NCBI GenBank assembly: GCA_014529385.2
Contig: CM043950.1
Location: 152,696,445 to 152,760,444 of the forward strand
DNA from: Adiantum capillus-veneris
Lineage: Eukaryota > Streptophyta > Polypodiopsida > Polypodiales > Pteridaceae
Direction of reading: 5' to 3'
DNA: 64,000 nt
A program made the translations under genes and the position numbers. Below are positions 20,100 through 30,853 of the stretch, in pieces. The number at the start of each line of letters is the position of its first letter. Within the stretch, counting starts at the first letter, position 1. The notes beneath the pieces were generated by a model. That model was not told where the DNA came from, made no database searches, and worked only from the letters and a program-made list of their open reading frames with translations.

Positions 20100-20797
20100 G
20101 TTTTGACCCTCTTCAATAGGAAGATGTTCCTACTCTAGCCTCCACCTCAGCCTCACCCTCAACAGCCCTCCTCCCCCCGAGTTACCCTCTCCACACCCCT
20201 CCCCCTCCACCTTCTCCCCTGCCTCTCCATCTTGCCCTCCTCCCTCTACCCGCCCCCCCTCTGCCCCTTCTCCCTCAAGATCCCCTGCTCCCCCATCTCC
20301 TCTTGCTCCTTCCCCGTAGCCATCGCAGGGCTTTTGCCATGACTCGCTTGGAGAGAGAGGGACAACCTTTCTTGCGAACTCCTCTTCTGTGCAGATGTCC
20401 CCCTTTGCAGCAGTTTCTTGTGGTTTGACGAGCTTCCACATTCGCCATCGTTGGGATTTCTTTGCCTACGACAGTACAACCTTTTCTCGACAACCCCTCA
20501 CCAGACCTTGAGGTAGATTGATTTAGAGTGGATGTATTGTTCCTTGTAGCTAGGGGAATAGAGGCCTTGGACTCAGCAGTTGGCTTCTGTTTTCTCCTAT
20601 GCAGCAGAGACCTCCCTGAGTGGACTCTAGACTCAGTGTTGGAGTGGCTACAAGCACATGCCTTAGATTTGTCTCACCACATGGGAGACCTAGGGGTTAC
20701 AAACTTGGTTCAGACATTGTGGCCGTTGGCCAAGTTTTCTGTGACACCTCCAGACTCAGCAGGATGTAGACACATTGTGGTTAACTTCTTTTGCTGA
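20100..20797 (+). pseudogene. Pyrimidine-rich, proline-coding region and possible LINE ORF1 end
   Basis: From 20130 to 20310 the plus strand is almost pure C/T and encodes Pro/Leu/Ser-rich peptide. It is followed by a frame with M-T-R-L-E-R-E-G-Q-P near 20338 and an open stretch 20528-20797 (89 codons). The position just before the LINE endonuclease suggests ORF1, whose product usually binds the element RNA, but I see no RRM or zinc knuckle. The assignment is by position only. Confidence 0.3.
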
Positions 20798-21007
20798 CAT
20801 GCAGAGCCCGCCATGTTATGTACACATACATGAAGACTCTTGATAGAGGAGGTTTCTCTGCCCATGGCTCATTGGGCTTGGGCTAGACACTTTTTGTAGT
20901 CACGCCTATCTCGGGGACACTCGGATGCAGATTACTCCCCATCCAAGCCAGCCTCGAAGATAGCACGGTTAGCTGCTATTGTAGCATCAGTTTATCTCTC
21001 GCTCTTC

Positions 21008-21850
21008 ATGAGGATTATCTCATGGAATGTGCAAGGATTAGGTGGTCCCCAGTTTTAGGGCCAGAGGGGCCGATTGCATCAAGAGATTCAACGATGATTT
21101 GTGGGAGAGATATTGACCTTCTTATGCTACAGAACCATCATCTGTGTGAGAGCTACATTAGGCTTCCTTAACATCTATGCACCCAATGTGGTGAGTGCAC
21201 GTACAGAGTTTTCGTATTAGATTGTTCAGTATGTGATGCAGGCAGAGCAATGGTGCATTGGGGGTGACTTCAACATGTTGGAGGACCCCTCTGGACAGGA
21301 TTGGAGGTAGCCATACTACTGTGCATGGAGTTGAGGTGGCAGCTTGGGAGAGGTTTTGTATGACTATGCGGTTTTCAGATGTGTGGCAACATTATAGCTT
21401 TGTGAGGCCCCTAGACAACTTGGCCTTCTCTCGCTTAGACAGCAGAGTTGGAGGAGTGAATCTATCTTGATAGATTGCTTCTACACTAGTGACCACTTCT
21501 CTGAATTGGGTGGGACAATTTTCATTCTGGCTGGGACTTCCTTTTTGGACCATGCACCAATGATCCTCACAGTGCCAGATAGACAGAGAAGAGGAAGCAC
21601 AATGCTACGCATCCCTGAGAGGGTCTCACCAGACTCTACTCCCAGAGAGCGAGTGGTGGCTCTTTGGATAGAGAGCTTAGACATACACGCCTCTCGTGCA
21701 GACAGAGTGGCCTCAGGACTTGCTCAGCTTAGTCGATTTTCTTCTTCAAGAGTCTGTGGACTACCTGGCTGCAGCAAGAGAAGAGGAGCACCATCCCTGA
21801 TGGGGCGTTTCTTCTTTGCAGAGGATGCACGAGCAACATCCAGATAGTCC
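21008..21850 (+). pseudogene. LINE endonuclease domain (exonuclease-endonuclease-phosphatase fold), broken
   Basis: The ATG at 21008 starts M-R-I-I-S-W-N-V-Q-G-L-G-G-P, the signature N-terminus of plant LINE ORF2 endonucleases. Further along are L-N-I-Y-A-P-N (near 21170), C-I-G-G-D-F-N-M (near 21255) and S-D-H-F-S followed by D-H-A-P-M-I-L (21485-21570), which carry the conserved catalytic D, N and H positions. It would nick target DNA to prime reverse transcription. A stop follows the first 16 codons and several frameshifts occur. Confidence 0.8.
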
Positions 21851-22033
21851 TTGGTTGGAGGAGCATTTACAGCAAGCTCGCCCAAGAGCTCGTCAACATA
21901 GAGGAGAGGTGCCATGAGTTTGCTTTCCATCGACAGGCATCTTAGTGGACCAAGGTGGGTGACAAAGTGACAGGGGCTTTCTTTAAGGTAGTGGGACCCC
22001 GGCATACGCATGCCATGGTTAGCTAGTTGAGGA

Positions 22034-22182
22034 GGCCCAAGGGTCAGTTAGTTCAGAGCTACAGGACATGCGTGCAGCTGCTATCTATTGACTTTTATCG
22101 GACCTACGGCCCAAAGGTCAGTTAGTTCAGAGCTACAGGACATGCGTGCAGCTGCTATCTATTGACTTTTATCGGGACCTAC
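22034..22182 (+). repeat. 74-bp tandem duplication inside the LINE
   Basis: 22034-22107 is repeated at 22108-22182 (ggcccaaRggtcag to ttttatcggRacctac) with few differences. It lies between the endonuclease and RT regions. Confidence 0.9.
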
Positions 22183-22199
22183 GGTCTATAGAGCTGCAA

Positions 22200-23215
22200 T
22201 CAGAGCATTAGGATGCATGCAGAGAGTAGGTGTGGGCACAAATGGCTTGTCTTGTGACTGAGGAGATACGCCAGAGGCTTGAGCTGACTCTTCAACTAGA
22301 GGAGGTACATGCGGCCCTTAGAGCACGTCCCCGTGATAGCTATCCAGGTGAGGATGGTTTGACTCCCAACTTTTTCTTGGAGTACTAGGACTTTCTTGGC
22401 TCAGATCTCTGCAATGATTTTTAGTACATCCTGCACATAGAAGAGATGCCTGACATCATGAGTGAGGGCATGATTTACCTCATTCCCAAGGAGGGGTTTC
22501 TTTGAATAGATTCAATATTGGTGGCCCATCACCATCCTCAACTCATCCTACAAAATTCTTGCCAAGGCTCTGAGTTTGAGGATTTGGCCACTTCTAGAGA
22601 GCATTATACATGGGACACAGACAGGTTTTGTCAAGGAGCGTAGTATCCTTGACAACATCTTTACTTTTTGGGAGGCATCTGTCCTCGTGCATTTTGTCGT
22701 GGTGAGGATCTGGTGATACTTCTTCTTGATTTTGAGGAGGCCTACAATAGAGTTGACTGGGACTTGTTGGAGGGAACTCTATGTAGAATGGGCTTCTTAG
22801 ATGCTTGGATGAGAGGTGTGTCAGCTCTGTATAGATGGACACACAATCAAGTATTTTTTTCAAGAGGTAGAGGTGATCGTTTCATGCTCATATGTTCAGT
22901 TAGACAGGGCTTCCCTCTTGTCCCCTTCCTTTTTCTGTTCTATGCTTAGGCAATGAGCAGGTTTTTGGTCTCACATTAGGTTGGTTTGCGTGGCTTAGTG
23001 CTTCCTATTCGGGAGATGAGCTATTGGATGCTCAATTTGCAGACGACTCAACCTTGTACTTGGATGGCCAAGAGGCCAACCTTCACAGGTATGAGCAGGC
23101 TCTTGAGACCTTTTGTTGTGCATCAGGCACAGTGGTTGGTAGTGCTCCTATGCCTAATTGGCTTCCGACTGAGTGTTTCAGATGTATTCCCCCAGGGACT
23201 ACAGTTTGATACTTG
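22200..23215 (+). pseudogene. LINE reverse transcriptase domain, broken
   Basis: Motifs appear in order across several frames: P-G-E-D-G-L-T-P-N-F-F near 22345, I-Y-L-I-P-K-E near 22475, T-G-F-V-K-E-R-S-I-L-D-N near 22625, L-L-L-D-F-E-E-A-Y-N-R-V-D-W near 22720 (motif A aspartate), V-R-Q-G-F-P near 22900 (motif B), and Q-F-A-D-D-S-T-L-Y near 23040 (motif C, the catalytic pair). It would copy LINE RNA at a nicked target. Stops and shifts occur between almost every pair of motifs. Confidence 0.85.
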
Positions 23216-24378
23216 GGTTGTTAGGACTTGTCTCCTGAGCAGCAGACTGCTCCCATCCTCCTGTCCATCAGGAGAAAGTTGCTACATTGGAGCTCCGCAC
23301 CACTTTCTTTGGCAGGCAGAGTTGTAGTGGCCAACTAGGTGTTGTTGGCTACTATGTGGTACATCACTTCTTGTTTGATCTTTTGAGTTCTTGCATCATC
23401 CAGGTAGAGAGGCTGATCAGGAACTTCCTTTGGTTAGGGCGTGACACTCAGATAGCCCGAGCCAAAGTGGCATGGAAAGTCATCATTCTTCCTTGTTCTC
23501 AGGAGGGTTGGGGATCATAGACCCAACACAGTACAGCAGAGCCCTTCTAGGGACGTTTGTCATCAGAGGGCTTCTTTCAGGGATGAGCCCTGGAAGGAGT
23601 TTTTTGATTCAGCGGATTAGTGCTAGAGTGCCTCAGCTGGAGGCCCCTGACAACCTTCGACCAGATGGATTTTTACAAAGATGCGCAGAGTTGTCCTGAG
23701 CAGGAGACTGGAGGACCGCTTTGCTGTGAGTCTGCTCTGATCTTGGAGCAGCTGTGGAGAGGCCCGGAGCAGCGTCAACCTACTTGCATGGAGGAGCGCT
23801 TGAGACAGCCCCTTGTTTGGAACCCCATGGTTAGCACTCAGAGAGGCCACTTGCTTGATAGTAGGCCTCATGTTTCTTGGGCCCCATGGCAGAGGATCTA
23901 GAACACACTTTAGGTGACTGGCTACAGTTCTTAGGCTTGCTAGAGGAGCTTTAGGGCGTCTAGCTACAAGGCATGAGAGGGGTGTAGAGCATGTTTCAGG
24001 ACATCTCAGAGGCAGTACCAGCTGAGTGGCTCACACCTCTTGAGTCATTAGCACCCACATGGATGGAGGCCTTCATGTGACTCAAGGTTCTCATCTGAGT
24101 TTGGGCTTGCTGAGAGATTGTACCCTCCCTGTTTTTTGAGCTACAGGGTGAGGGTCGCTTACACCAAGTTTCAGTAGAGGCCCCACAGGTGGCATGTGCT
24201 GTTTAAAGGATCCGCGTTGTGGGCATCTGCAAGAGGACTTGTGTCATAGATCCTGACCAATCAGCTCTTGAGACTGGTCATTGGAGGCTGTGGGCTTCGG
24301 GGGGCTATCCACTGGCATGAGTGTAGTGGGATCTTGGAGAGTGGTTCTAGAGGGACCCTTTCTCCTCAACAGACCATC
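23216..24378 (+). pseudogene. C-terminal region of LINE ORF2, truncated by copia LTR
   Basis: Downstream of the RT the plus strand encodes G-V-V-G-Y-Y-V-V-H-H, then I-R-N-F-L-W-L-G near 23420, and W-K-V-I-I-L-P, as in the connector region of plant LINEs. At the end a segment W-x-R-D-P-F-S-S-T-D-H-L-L near 24340-24380 fits the zf-RVT region. The sequence stops at the copia LTR at 24379. Confidence 0.6.
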
Positions 24379-24458
24379 TGTTAGAAAATAGGGCGTAGAT
24401 AAGTAGATAATTGAGTAGATTACTTAATGGAGAGAGATAATTTTCACATACAAGAGAT

Positions 24459-24530
<72 letters not shown>

Positions 24531-25124
24531 AGAGAACACACGATATAGGTGGTTCACCCAATGTGGGCTACATCCACGGGAAAGCAGCCACTCAATGGCT
24601 TTAGTACTTCAAAACAAGTAGGTTACAAAGGGATTATACCCTTTTGGAGCTCCCGCCTTACTTCACTCTCATCACCTTACATTCACCTTGTTGCGTCAAC
24701 TTCACGCTGTGAAATGTGTGCAAAAATGTCCTCCTTTTATAGGCAAAAGGGCTACCCTCTCTCATGAGAGGCAGCCATGTGTAGCCGCCCTTGTGTAGAT
24801 AAGTCCAAATCGGACCCTCCAATCCGCCCATGTGTGGCCACCCTTGAGAAGACAAGTCCGCTCTTGAATTCGGCCACCGGCCAATCGCCACCGACCGGTC
24901 ATTTTTCGACCACTTTTCGGCCGTCATTCGGCCATAATATTCTGGCAAAAAGGAATATTCCGACGAGTGATTGGGTGTAAAAATTTTGGTTTCCGGCCAG
25001 TGATTTTTATTTTCGGCGAGTGATTTTTCTTCACGCATGATGGCTTCTCCTCATAATGGGGGCCTTACAAATGTGCGTTTTTAACACAAAAATTAAAAGG
25101 GTAAATCAGGCTCCATACTTAACA
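24379..25124 (-). repeat. 3' LTR of the reverse copia element
   Basis: On the minus strand it starts TGTTAAGTATGG after the polypurine tract and ends TATTTTCTAACA, giving TG...CA ends. It includes a GA array. No partner LTR is in the window. Confidence 0.8.
24456..24535. repeat. GA microsatellite in copia LTR
   Basis: Tandem GA with a few AAG breaks, within the LTR. Confidence 0.95.
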
Positions 25125-25140
25125 ATCTTCCACTTGGAGA
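25125..25140 (-). promoter_or_regulatory. Polypurine tract of the reverse copia element
   Basis: Minus strand reads TCTCCAAGTGGAAGAT directly before the LTR start, matching the usual copia tract. Confidence 0.75.
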
Positions 25141-25184
25141 CTGATCTCCAAACCAAACCTTTGATTGCTTTCCATCCTGGCTTC

Positions 25185-26560
25185 TTATCCTTGAATGCCG
25201 ATTGAAGATGAGCAAAAACTCAACTTCTCCTTGTTGACCACCTTTGTAAACATGTTTGCAGGATTTTCACTTGTATGCACCTTTCCTAGCTTTAGCTGTC
25301 CCTCTTCCAAAAGAGTGCGTATGAAGTGATATCTCACCTCAATGTGCTTTGTCCTTGAATGAAAGGCTGAGTTCTTTGCAAGATGGATAGCGCTTTGGCT
25401 ATCACTGTACAAGACACAATTGTCTTGTTTGAATCCAAGATCTTCTAAGAATCTATGAAGCCGCATAATTTCTTTGCTTGCCTCCATCATTGCTACATAC
25501 TCTGCTTACGTGGTAGAAAGTGAGATCACTTTCTGTAGCTTTGAAGCCTAGCTACTGCTGTGATTCCAACCATGAAGACTTAGCCAGTAGTGCTCCTTCG
25601 AGTATCTTTGTCACCTGCCATATCTGCATCAGCATACCCTTCTAGAAAAATATTATTTCTTCATAATACAAAGCATTTGTTGTTGTCCCTTTTAGATACC
25701 TAAGTATCCACTTCACAGCTTGCTAGTTCTCTTTACCTGGTTGTCCATGAACCTACTTACAACTCCCACTGCATGTGTAATGTCTAGCCTTGTCCAGACC
25801 ATAGCATACAGAAGAGAACCAATCACTACAACATATGGAACTTTAGACATATAGGCTATCTCCTCTTGTGTCTTTGGACACATTTCCTTGGTTAGTTTAA
25901 AGGGACCAGCCAAAGGTGTAAAATAGTTTTTGCATTTTGCATTGCAAACCTTTCTAGTACCTTCTTGATGTAATCCTCTTGAGATAGGTTTATTGTCTTC
26001 TTCGTCCTGTCCCTTGATATCTTCATACCAAGTATCATCTTTGCAACACCTAAATCTTTCATTAGAAAAGATTTAGATAACTCCTCTTTTAGGTCTTTGA
26101 TGTCCTGCATGTTAGCACTCGCAATCAACATGTCATCAACATACAACATTAGGATGATGAACTTCCCATCTCCCAAATTCTTTGTGTAGACGTAATGATC
26201 TGAGTTGCATCTTGTGATCCAACATCCATCGATTGAACTTTAAGTTCCAGAGTATTGATTCTTGCTTTAAACATACAAGCTCTTCTTCAAACTGCAAACC
26301 ATTTTCTCCTTACCTTTTACTTCATACCCCTTTGGTTGAAGCATGTAAATTTCCTCCTCTAAGTCACCGTGAGGGAATGCCATATGTACATCCATTTGCT
26401 CAAGATTTAGATCATGAGAAACCACAAGGCTAAAGACAAGGATAATTGAGTTCATTTTTACAACATGAGAAAATATTTCATTGAAGTCAATACCTTTCTT
26501 TTAAGAAAACCCTTTTACCACAAGCCTAGACTTGTACCTTTTCTTCCCACCTTCTTCTTC
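25185..26560 (-). pseudogene. Copia RT and RNase H (broken)
   Basis: RNase H lies at 25490-25185 with D-S-Q-S-A-I-H-L-A-K-N, R-T-K-H-I-E-V-R-Y-H and N-P-A-N-M-F-T-K. RT lies upstream on the minus strand: Y-V-D-D-M-L-I-A near 26130, F-L-M-K-D-L-G near 26070, and [16 protein letters not shown] near 26400-26360. Frames change between 26176, 26267 and 25913, so no complete RT can be read. These enzymes would copy the element RNA to DNA. The domain order and motifs place it in Ty1/copia. Confidence 0.85.
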
Positions 26561-26612
26561 CTTTAGCTTATACACCCACTTATTCTGAAGTGCCCACTTA
26601 CCTTTAGGCAAC

Positions 26613-27190
26613 TCAACGAACTCCCATGTTTGGTTGTGATGTATTCATCCTTTCTGAAATCCCATTTTGTTGAGGTGTCCTTCGGTTTGTCCTTTGCCTC
26701 CGAATGCCATTGCTAGCACAAAAGCTTTCAAAAGCTTGGCTACAATATTCGCCTCCATTGTCAGATCTGAGGCATTTAACCTTGGTACTTGCTTCATTCT
26801 CTACAAAGGCTTTCCACCTTTGAAATATGGAAAACACATTGGATTTATTCTTCATGACATAAACCCATCTTTTTCTAGTCGCATCTTCTATGAATGTTAC
26901 ATGATACAATGAGCCACCAAGTGATGGTGTACTTGCAGGACCCCAAACATCAGAATGGACAAACTCAAGTTTTTTATTTTTTCTTTCATTTCCCAATTTT
27001 GAAAATTTACCCTCTTTTGTTTACCATAAACACAATTTTCATAGAACTCTACGTCCACTTCTTTCAAACTTGGTAGAAGCTTCTTTGTTTGAAGGATTTG
27101 CATTCCTTTGGCACTCATATGCCCAAGCCGATAGTGCCACACTGCACTGTTGACTTTCGTAGCTATTGCACAAGTTGAAGATTGCGTGCT
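26613..27190 (-). pseudogene. Copia integrase with upstream zinc-binding domain (broken)
   Basis: The minus strand encodes H-Y-R-L-G-H-M-S-A-K-G near 27130 and C-V-Y-G-K-Q-K-R near 27020 (zinc-binding GAG-pre-integrase region). The core follows with H-S-D-V-W-G-P near 26950, F-I-E-D-A-T-R, L-R-S-D-N-G-G-E-Y near 26760 and P-Q-Q-N-G-I-S-E-R near 26665. These carry the D, D and E catalytic positions. A frameshift near 27000 splits the two parts. It would join element DNA to the chromosome. Confidence 0.85.
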
Positions 27191-27866
27191 AACAATACAC
27201 AAGTAGAGTATACCAAACTTTCTCCCTGGCAACCACCAAAGATCCCTTTGAGATCTTCCACTGTTTGCTTTCGAATGCAATATTGTGACCTTCATCATCC
27301 AATTGTCCCGTAGAGATCAAATTTTTGCGAAGAGAAGGAACATTCCTAACATCTTTAAGCTTCCATTCATTTCCATTAATAGTTTTGACACAAAGTGTAC
27401 CTTTGTCGATAATTTCACAAGCTTCATCATCTCCCAAGTATACATACTCGAAATTACCTTTGTTGTAATCTTGGAAATGTTGGCTGTGTGGTGTCGCATG
27501 AACTGAAGCCCCAGAATCTACTATCCAAGAATTAGACACATTGTCTAATGAGAGAATTAGAGCATCTTGCTCTACTTTACCTACCACATTGGCCTCCAAT
27601 GTTGGCTTGTTGTCTTGAGACTCCGACTCCTTCTTCTTCTTGGACCAGCAATCCTTCTTGACGTGGCCCTTCTTGCCGCAGTTCCAACATTCAAGAACTA
27701 ACTTTGCGCGTGACTTGCTCCGTCTTGAGCGATCACGACCCTTTTGGTTTTTGAACCTCTCCTTAGGCCTTCCTCTTGTTTCCATTGATAGTGCAACACT
27801 TGATGATTCTCCTGTGCTTCTCCTTCGCATTTCCTTGCTTAGGAGAACACCCCACAACATCATCAA
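27189..27866 (-). CDS. Copia zinc knuckle and aspartic protease segment
   Basis: A single open frame of 225 codons on the minus strand. A CCHC knuckle (C-W-N-C-G-K-K-G-H-V-K-K-D-C) is encoded at about 27690-27649, followed by a lysine-rich linker. The protease motif W-I-V-D-S-G-A-S-V-H-A-T is near 27535-27500. The frame ends in the region leading to integrase. It would bind RNA and process the polyprotein. It is only a segment of the original Gag-Pol; the frame is lost at both ends. Confidence 0.8.
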   Translation of the reverse strand: MMMLWGVLLSKEMRRRSTGESSSVALSMETRGRPKERFKNQKGRDRSRRSKSRAKLVLECWNCGKKGHVKKDCWSKKKKESESQDNKPTLEANVVGKVEQDALILSLDNVSNSWIVDSGASVHATPHSQHFQDYNKGNFEYVYLGDDEACEIIDKGTLCVKTINGNEWKLKDVRNVPSLRKNLISTGQLDDEGHNIAFESKQWKISKGSLVVAREKVWYTLLVYC

Positions 27867-27869
27867 ACT

Positions 27870-28289
27870 TAAGAGTATTTGTGCCAGAAATAGAATTATT
27901 TACAACCATCACAAGGCTGTCCGCACTATCCGGTAGAGATGATAGTCTAAGGAGAGATCGCACTTCGTCATTGAAATTTATTTTCACACGATCGAAGTTG
28001 ACTTATGTTGGTGTTAAAGTCATTTAGGTGTTTTGCAACTGAACCATTCTCTACCATCTTTAGATTGAACAAGCTCTTTATGAGAAATACCTTATTGGAT
28101 GCCGATGGTTTCTCGTAGAAGTCGTCAAGTGACTTCATCAAGTCCTCCGTGGTCTTCATCTCCAAAATGTTGAAGGCCACCGTTGATGCCAAGCTAAGCT
28201 TAACCGGATTGTTCCCAGTGCCTTTTGATCAAGGACAATCCATGCTTCATCTGCCATCGTTGCGGCTTCTTTACAAGACCGCCTAGTGG
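27870..28289 (-). pseudogene. Copia Gag (5' truncated)
   Basis: The minus-strand translation shows A-W-I-V-L-D-Q-K-A near 28240, L-S-L-A-S-T-V-A-F-N near 28190, then L-M-K-S-L-D-D-F-Y and K-V-F-L-I-K-S-L-F-N-L-K-M, the UBN2-type gag pattern of copia elements. A frameshift lies near 27970-28020. The N-terminus is missing because the gypsy LTR starts at 28290. Confidence 0.75.
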
Positions 28290-28309
28290 TGATAGCCGAC
28301 TTTCAGAAA

Positions 28310-28635
28310 TCAAAGAAAAAAAAAAACTCATTTCACCCCCCCCCCAACTCTCGGTACCCCCCCCACCGTAACCTATATTTCCCCCTCCCCCCCCACGGGC
28401 ATTGGATAAAACCCTCGCACTCTCTTCCCCCCATTTTCCTTACATACCCCCTTTTCCTAATATCTCTCTCCCCCCGATTTACCCTCCCCGCCAGGCAAAA
28501 ACTCAAAGAAGAAAACCCCAACCCCTCTCTCGTGCTCCCTCGGTGCGAGCCGCGTGAGAACCCCCCCCCCCCCCCCCCCCCTCACTCTTACACTTACCCC
28601 GAATCACACTCACCCATTACCCTCTACCCTCATTG

Positions 28636-28666
<31 letters not shown>

Positions 28667-28850
28667 GGCCCGCCAATATTCCCTCCTCCCTCTTCCCCAC
28701 CCGTTCGCCTCACCCTCCTTCGGCTCATTCACCCCCCCCCCCCCCGGCCTCATTTCCCCCCACTCTTGGCCCACGGATATATTCCCTTACACCCCCACCC
28801 ATTGAATAATCCCCCCCCCTTCGTCCTTAAGCCCCATGCAAAAACAACAC

Positions 28851-28895
<45 letters not shown>

Positions 28896-29025
28896 CTCTC
28901 CCTCTCACCCACACAACCCATGCCCTGCCATACCCCCTTTCCCCTCACTCTCCCTCACACACTCTCTCTATCTCTTATCCCCTTACCCCTCTCCCTCACT
29001 CTCCCTCTCACGGCAGCGCCAAAGG

Positions 29026-29087
<62 letters not shown>

Positions 29088-29344
29088 TGATGCTGCCACA
29101 GCACGCAAAAGCTTGCTCTCTCTCCCATGCGGGCAACGCTGCACCACACACAACACACACACACACACACACTCCCTCACAGACACACACACCCCACAAC
29201 ACCCCCCCCCCCCCCCCCCCTCTCCCTCTCTCTCCTCCCATGCGCTGCACGACACACAACACACACCACACCCTCTCTCCTCGCGCGCAGTCGGCAACCG
29301 ACACACACACACACACACACACGCCCTCTGCGGAAGCAGCATGA

Positions 29345-29433
<89 letters not shown>

Positions 29434-29600
29434 ACACACCATACATACACCCGCCCCTATCCTACCCCCCCCCCCCCCCCCCCCCTCCTTTTCGCCATAC
29501 GCAGTAGAACAAGCCGCCGGCATCAGAGAAGAAAAAAGAAAAAAAATATATATATACATTATATATTTATATAGTACCCCCTCTTCCCTTGTTCCCACAC
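28310..29600. repeat. C-rich, G-poor low-complexity tract with long poly-C, CT and CA runs
   Basis: Almost free of G on the plus strand for about 1.3 kb. Poly-C runs include about 21 (28561), 26 (28636) and 40 (28853-28892) bases. A CT array lies at 29031-29084 and a CA array at 29341-29427. Open frames here encode only Pro, Ser, Leu, His and Thr repeats and are not genes. Such homopolymers are also prone to assembly error. Confidence 0.9.
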
Positions 29601-30157
29601 ACACATGCCACACACATATACATATACGAACTTACCCGCAAATACACATATATACATATATGCTCCCACACTCACACACATACACATGACACGCATATAC
29701 GCACGCACAGACAAAATACAAAAGAAGAAGAACAAGCAAAACGCCATCGACATCAACAAAAGAAGAAGACGATCCAAAGCACGCGCCGCCAACAACAAAA
29801 ACAGAAAATGAGCCGAAGGCATGCCCCGCCGACTTTGAAAAGAAGTACGCTCGACACGGACGCACCGGCAACACACCATTCGCCGGCAACACGCAACTGC
29901 GACGCCATCCCAGTAATTTTTATGTTATTTTACCATTATCTTCAGTTTTTCACCCGAGCCATTGTAAAATTTCCATTTTGTAAATATCCTCTCTCTAGGT
30001 GATGGTCACAAAGGCCTACCTAGAGATTCACATCTTTTAATAACCTTCCCCAAAACAAAGCAAGGGTCAACCACACCGGGCCCACCACTTGCTTTGTCTC
30101 CCCGATTAAGATTACCCTAACCCACACTGGGATTACCATAATCCAAGCAGCCAACAC

Positions 30158-30165
30158 CTATAAAT
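30158..30165 (+). promoter_or_regulatory. TATA box of the gypsy LTR
   Basis: CTATAAAT in the block acacctataaattggcac, conserved in the last LTR near 54635. It lies about 620 bp before the PBS, a suitable core promoter for element transcription. Confidence 0.65.
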
Positions 30166-30533
30166 TGGCACTGAGAGGTCACTATCGGGGGGGGCAACTT
30201 ATGTGGAACCAAGCATTGGGTAGAGTGTAGTAGGAGGGATTGACACCATCACTATCACGAGGAGGAGGTCTCGTGTGTGGGTTTGCCTTGGAAATTGCAC
30301 CATGCGAAGGGAACCAAACCCATACCTCGACTCCAATGGTCGATGCACACACACGTATGCACGCTCTTGGCAATGAGTATTCATAGTCATTGAGTCGCCC
30401 TAGAGAAACGCACCAAGTAGGTTGCACCATCTCCTCTCCCTACCTCTCTACCACCACGGCATGCCACCTTGTAAATATTGCAAAAATAACTCAGCCTCAC
30501 ACCCCCGACGTTGTTTTCATCAATTGCGAGTGT

Positions 30534-30561
30534 TCTCTCTCTCTCTCTCTCTCTCTCTCAT

Positions 30562-30603
<42 letters not shown>

Positions 30604-30611
30604 TCTCTCTC
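30534..30611. repeat. CT microsatellite in the gypsy LTR U5 part
   Basis: CT array shared in position with 37027-37083, 46926-46978 and 55037-55121 but different in length and in the CA or GT runs that follow. Confidence 0.95.
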
Positions 30612-30778
30612 GGGGTGTAGGCTTGCGGTGTTTCATATCATCGTGGGCTTTGCATCCTAGCCGCTCAAAGCTAGGTGGTGCCCCCTGTTCGGTTTACTGT
30701 GGCAGCTCGAGGCGAGCCATTCGGCCCCTAGCGTTTTAGAGGCCGTCGGGGTTCGGGGTCCGCTTTGCGTCCGTCATT

Positions 30779-30796
30779 TGGTGCCCCCACGGAGGA
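30779..30796 (+). promoter_or_regulatory. Primer-binding site of interior A
   Basis: TGGTGCCCCCACGGAGGA, two bases after the LTR end CA. Near-identical sites start interiors B and B' and the reverse long-LTR element. Confidence 0.75.
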
Positions 30797-30853
30797 GGGC
30801 TTTTCTAAGACCCCTTCAGTTTACAATGTTGAAAGTGATGCCCACTATCAATC

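Larger units (their letters stand above)
19860..24378 (+). mobile_element. Decayed LINE (L1-like non-LTR retrotransposon)
   Basis: Plus-strand remnants occur in LINE order: a proline-rich and ORF1-like region, an apurinic-type endonuclease beginning at 21008, a reverse transcriptase with F-A-D-D near 23040, and a C-terminal region with a zf-RVT-like segment near 24330-24378. The 5' end is not defined and the 3' end is cut by the copia LTR at 24379. Many stops and frameshifts show it is long dead. Confidence 0.75.
24379..28289 (-). mobile_element. Reverse-strand Ty1/copia element, cut in gag by a gypsy LTR
   Basis: The minus strand reads gag, zinc knuckle, protease, integrase, RT, RNase H, polypurine tract and 3' LTR. 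The 5' LTR, PBS and start of gag are missing: gag stops at 28289, exactly where a gypsy LTR begins. The left end lies in the LINE. The coding region has several frameshifts. It is a different copia family from the one at 7171-12347, with a longer LTR (746 bp) and different domain sequences. Confidence 0.85.
28290..30776 (+). repeat. First LTR of the gypsy array, expanded by low-complexity sequence
   Basis: Starts TGATAGCCG where the reverse copia gag is cut and ends GTCCGTCA before the PBS. From about 29970 to the end it aligns with 54455-55358. The left part is expanded and C-rich and barely alignable to 53809-54450. It is about 2.5 kb, against 1.55 kb for the last LTR. A TATA-like motif and a CT array are present. 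Confidence 0.75.

Noticed and set aside
24456-24535. CRISPR-like or satellite array
   Set aside because: Plain GA microsatellite. No spaced direct repeats of CRISPR type were seen anywhere in the window.
28286-29574. Long open frames of Pro, Ser, Leu, His and Thr in the C-rich tract
   Set aside because: They exist only because the tract lacks stops on that strand; composition is simple repeat and the partner LTR does not preserve them.
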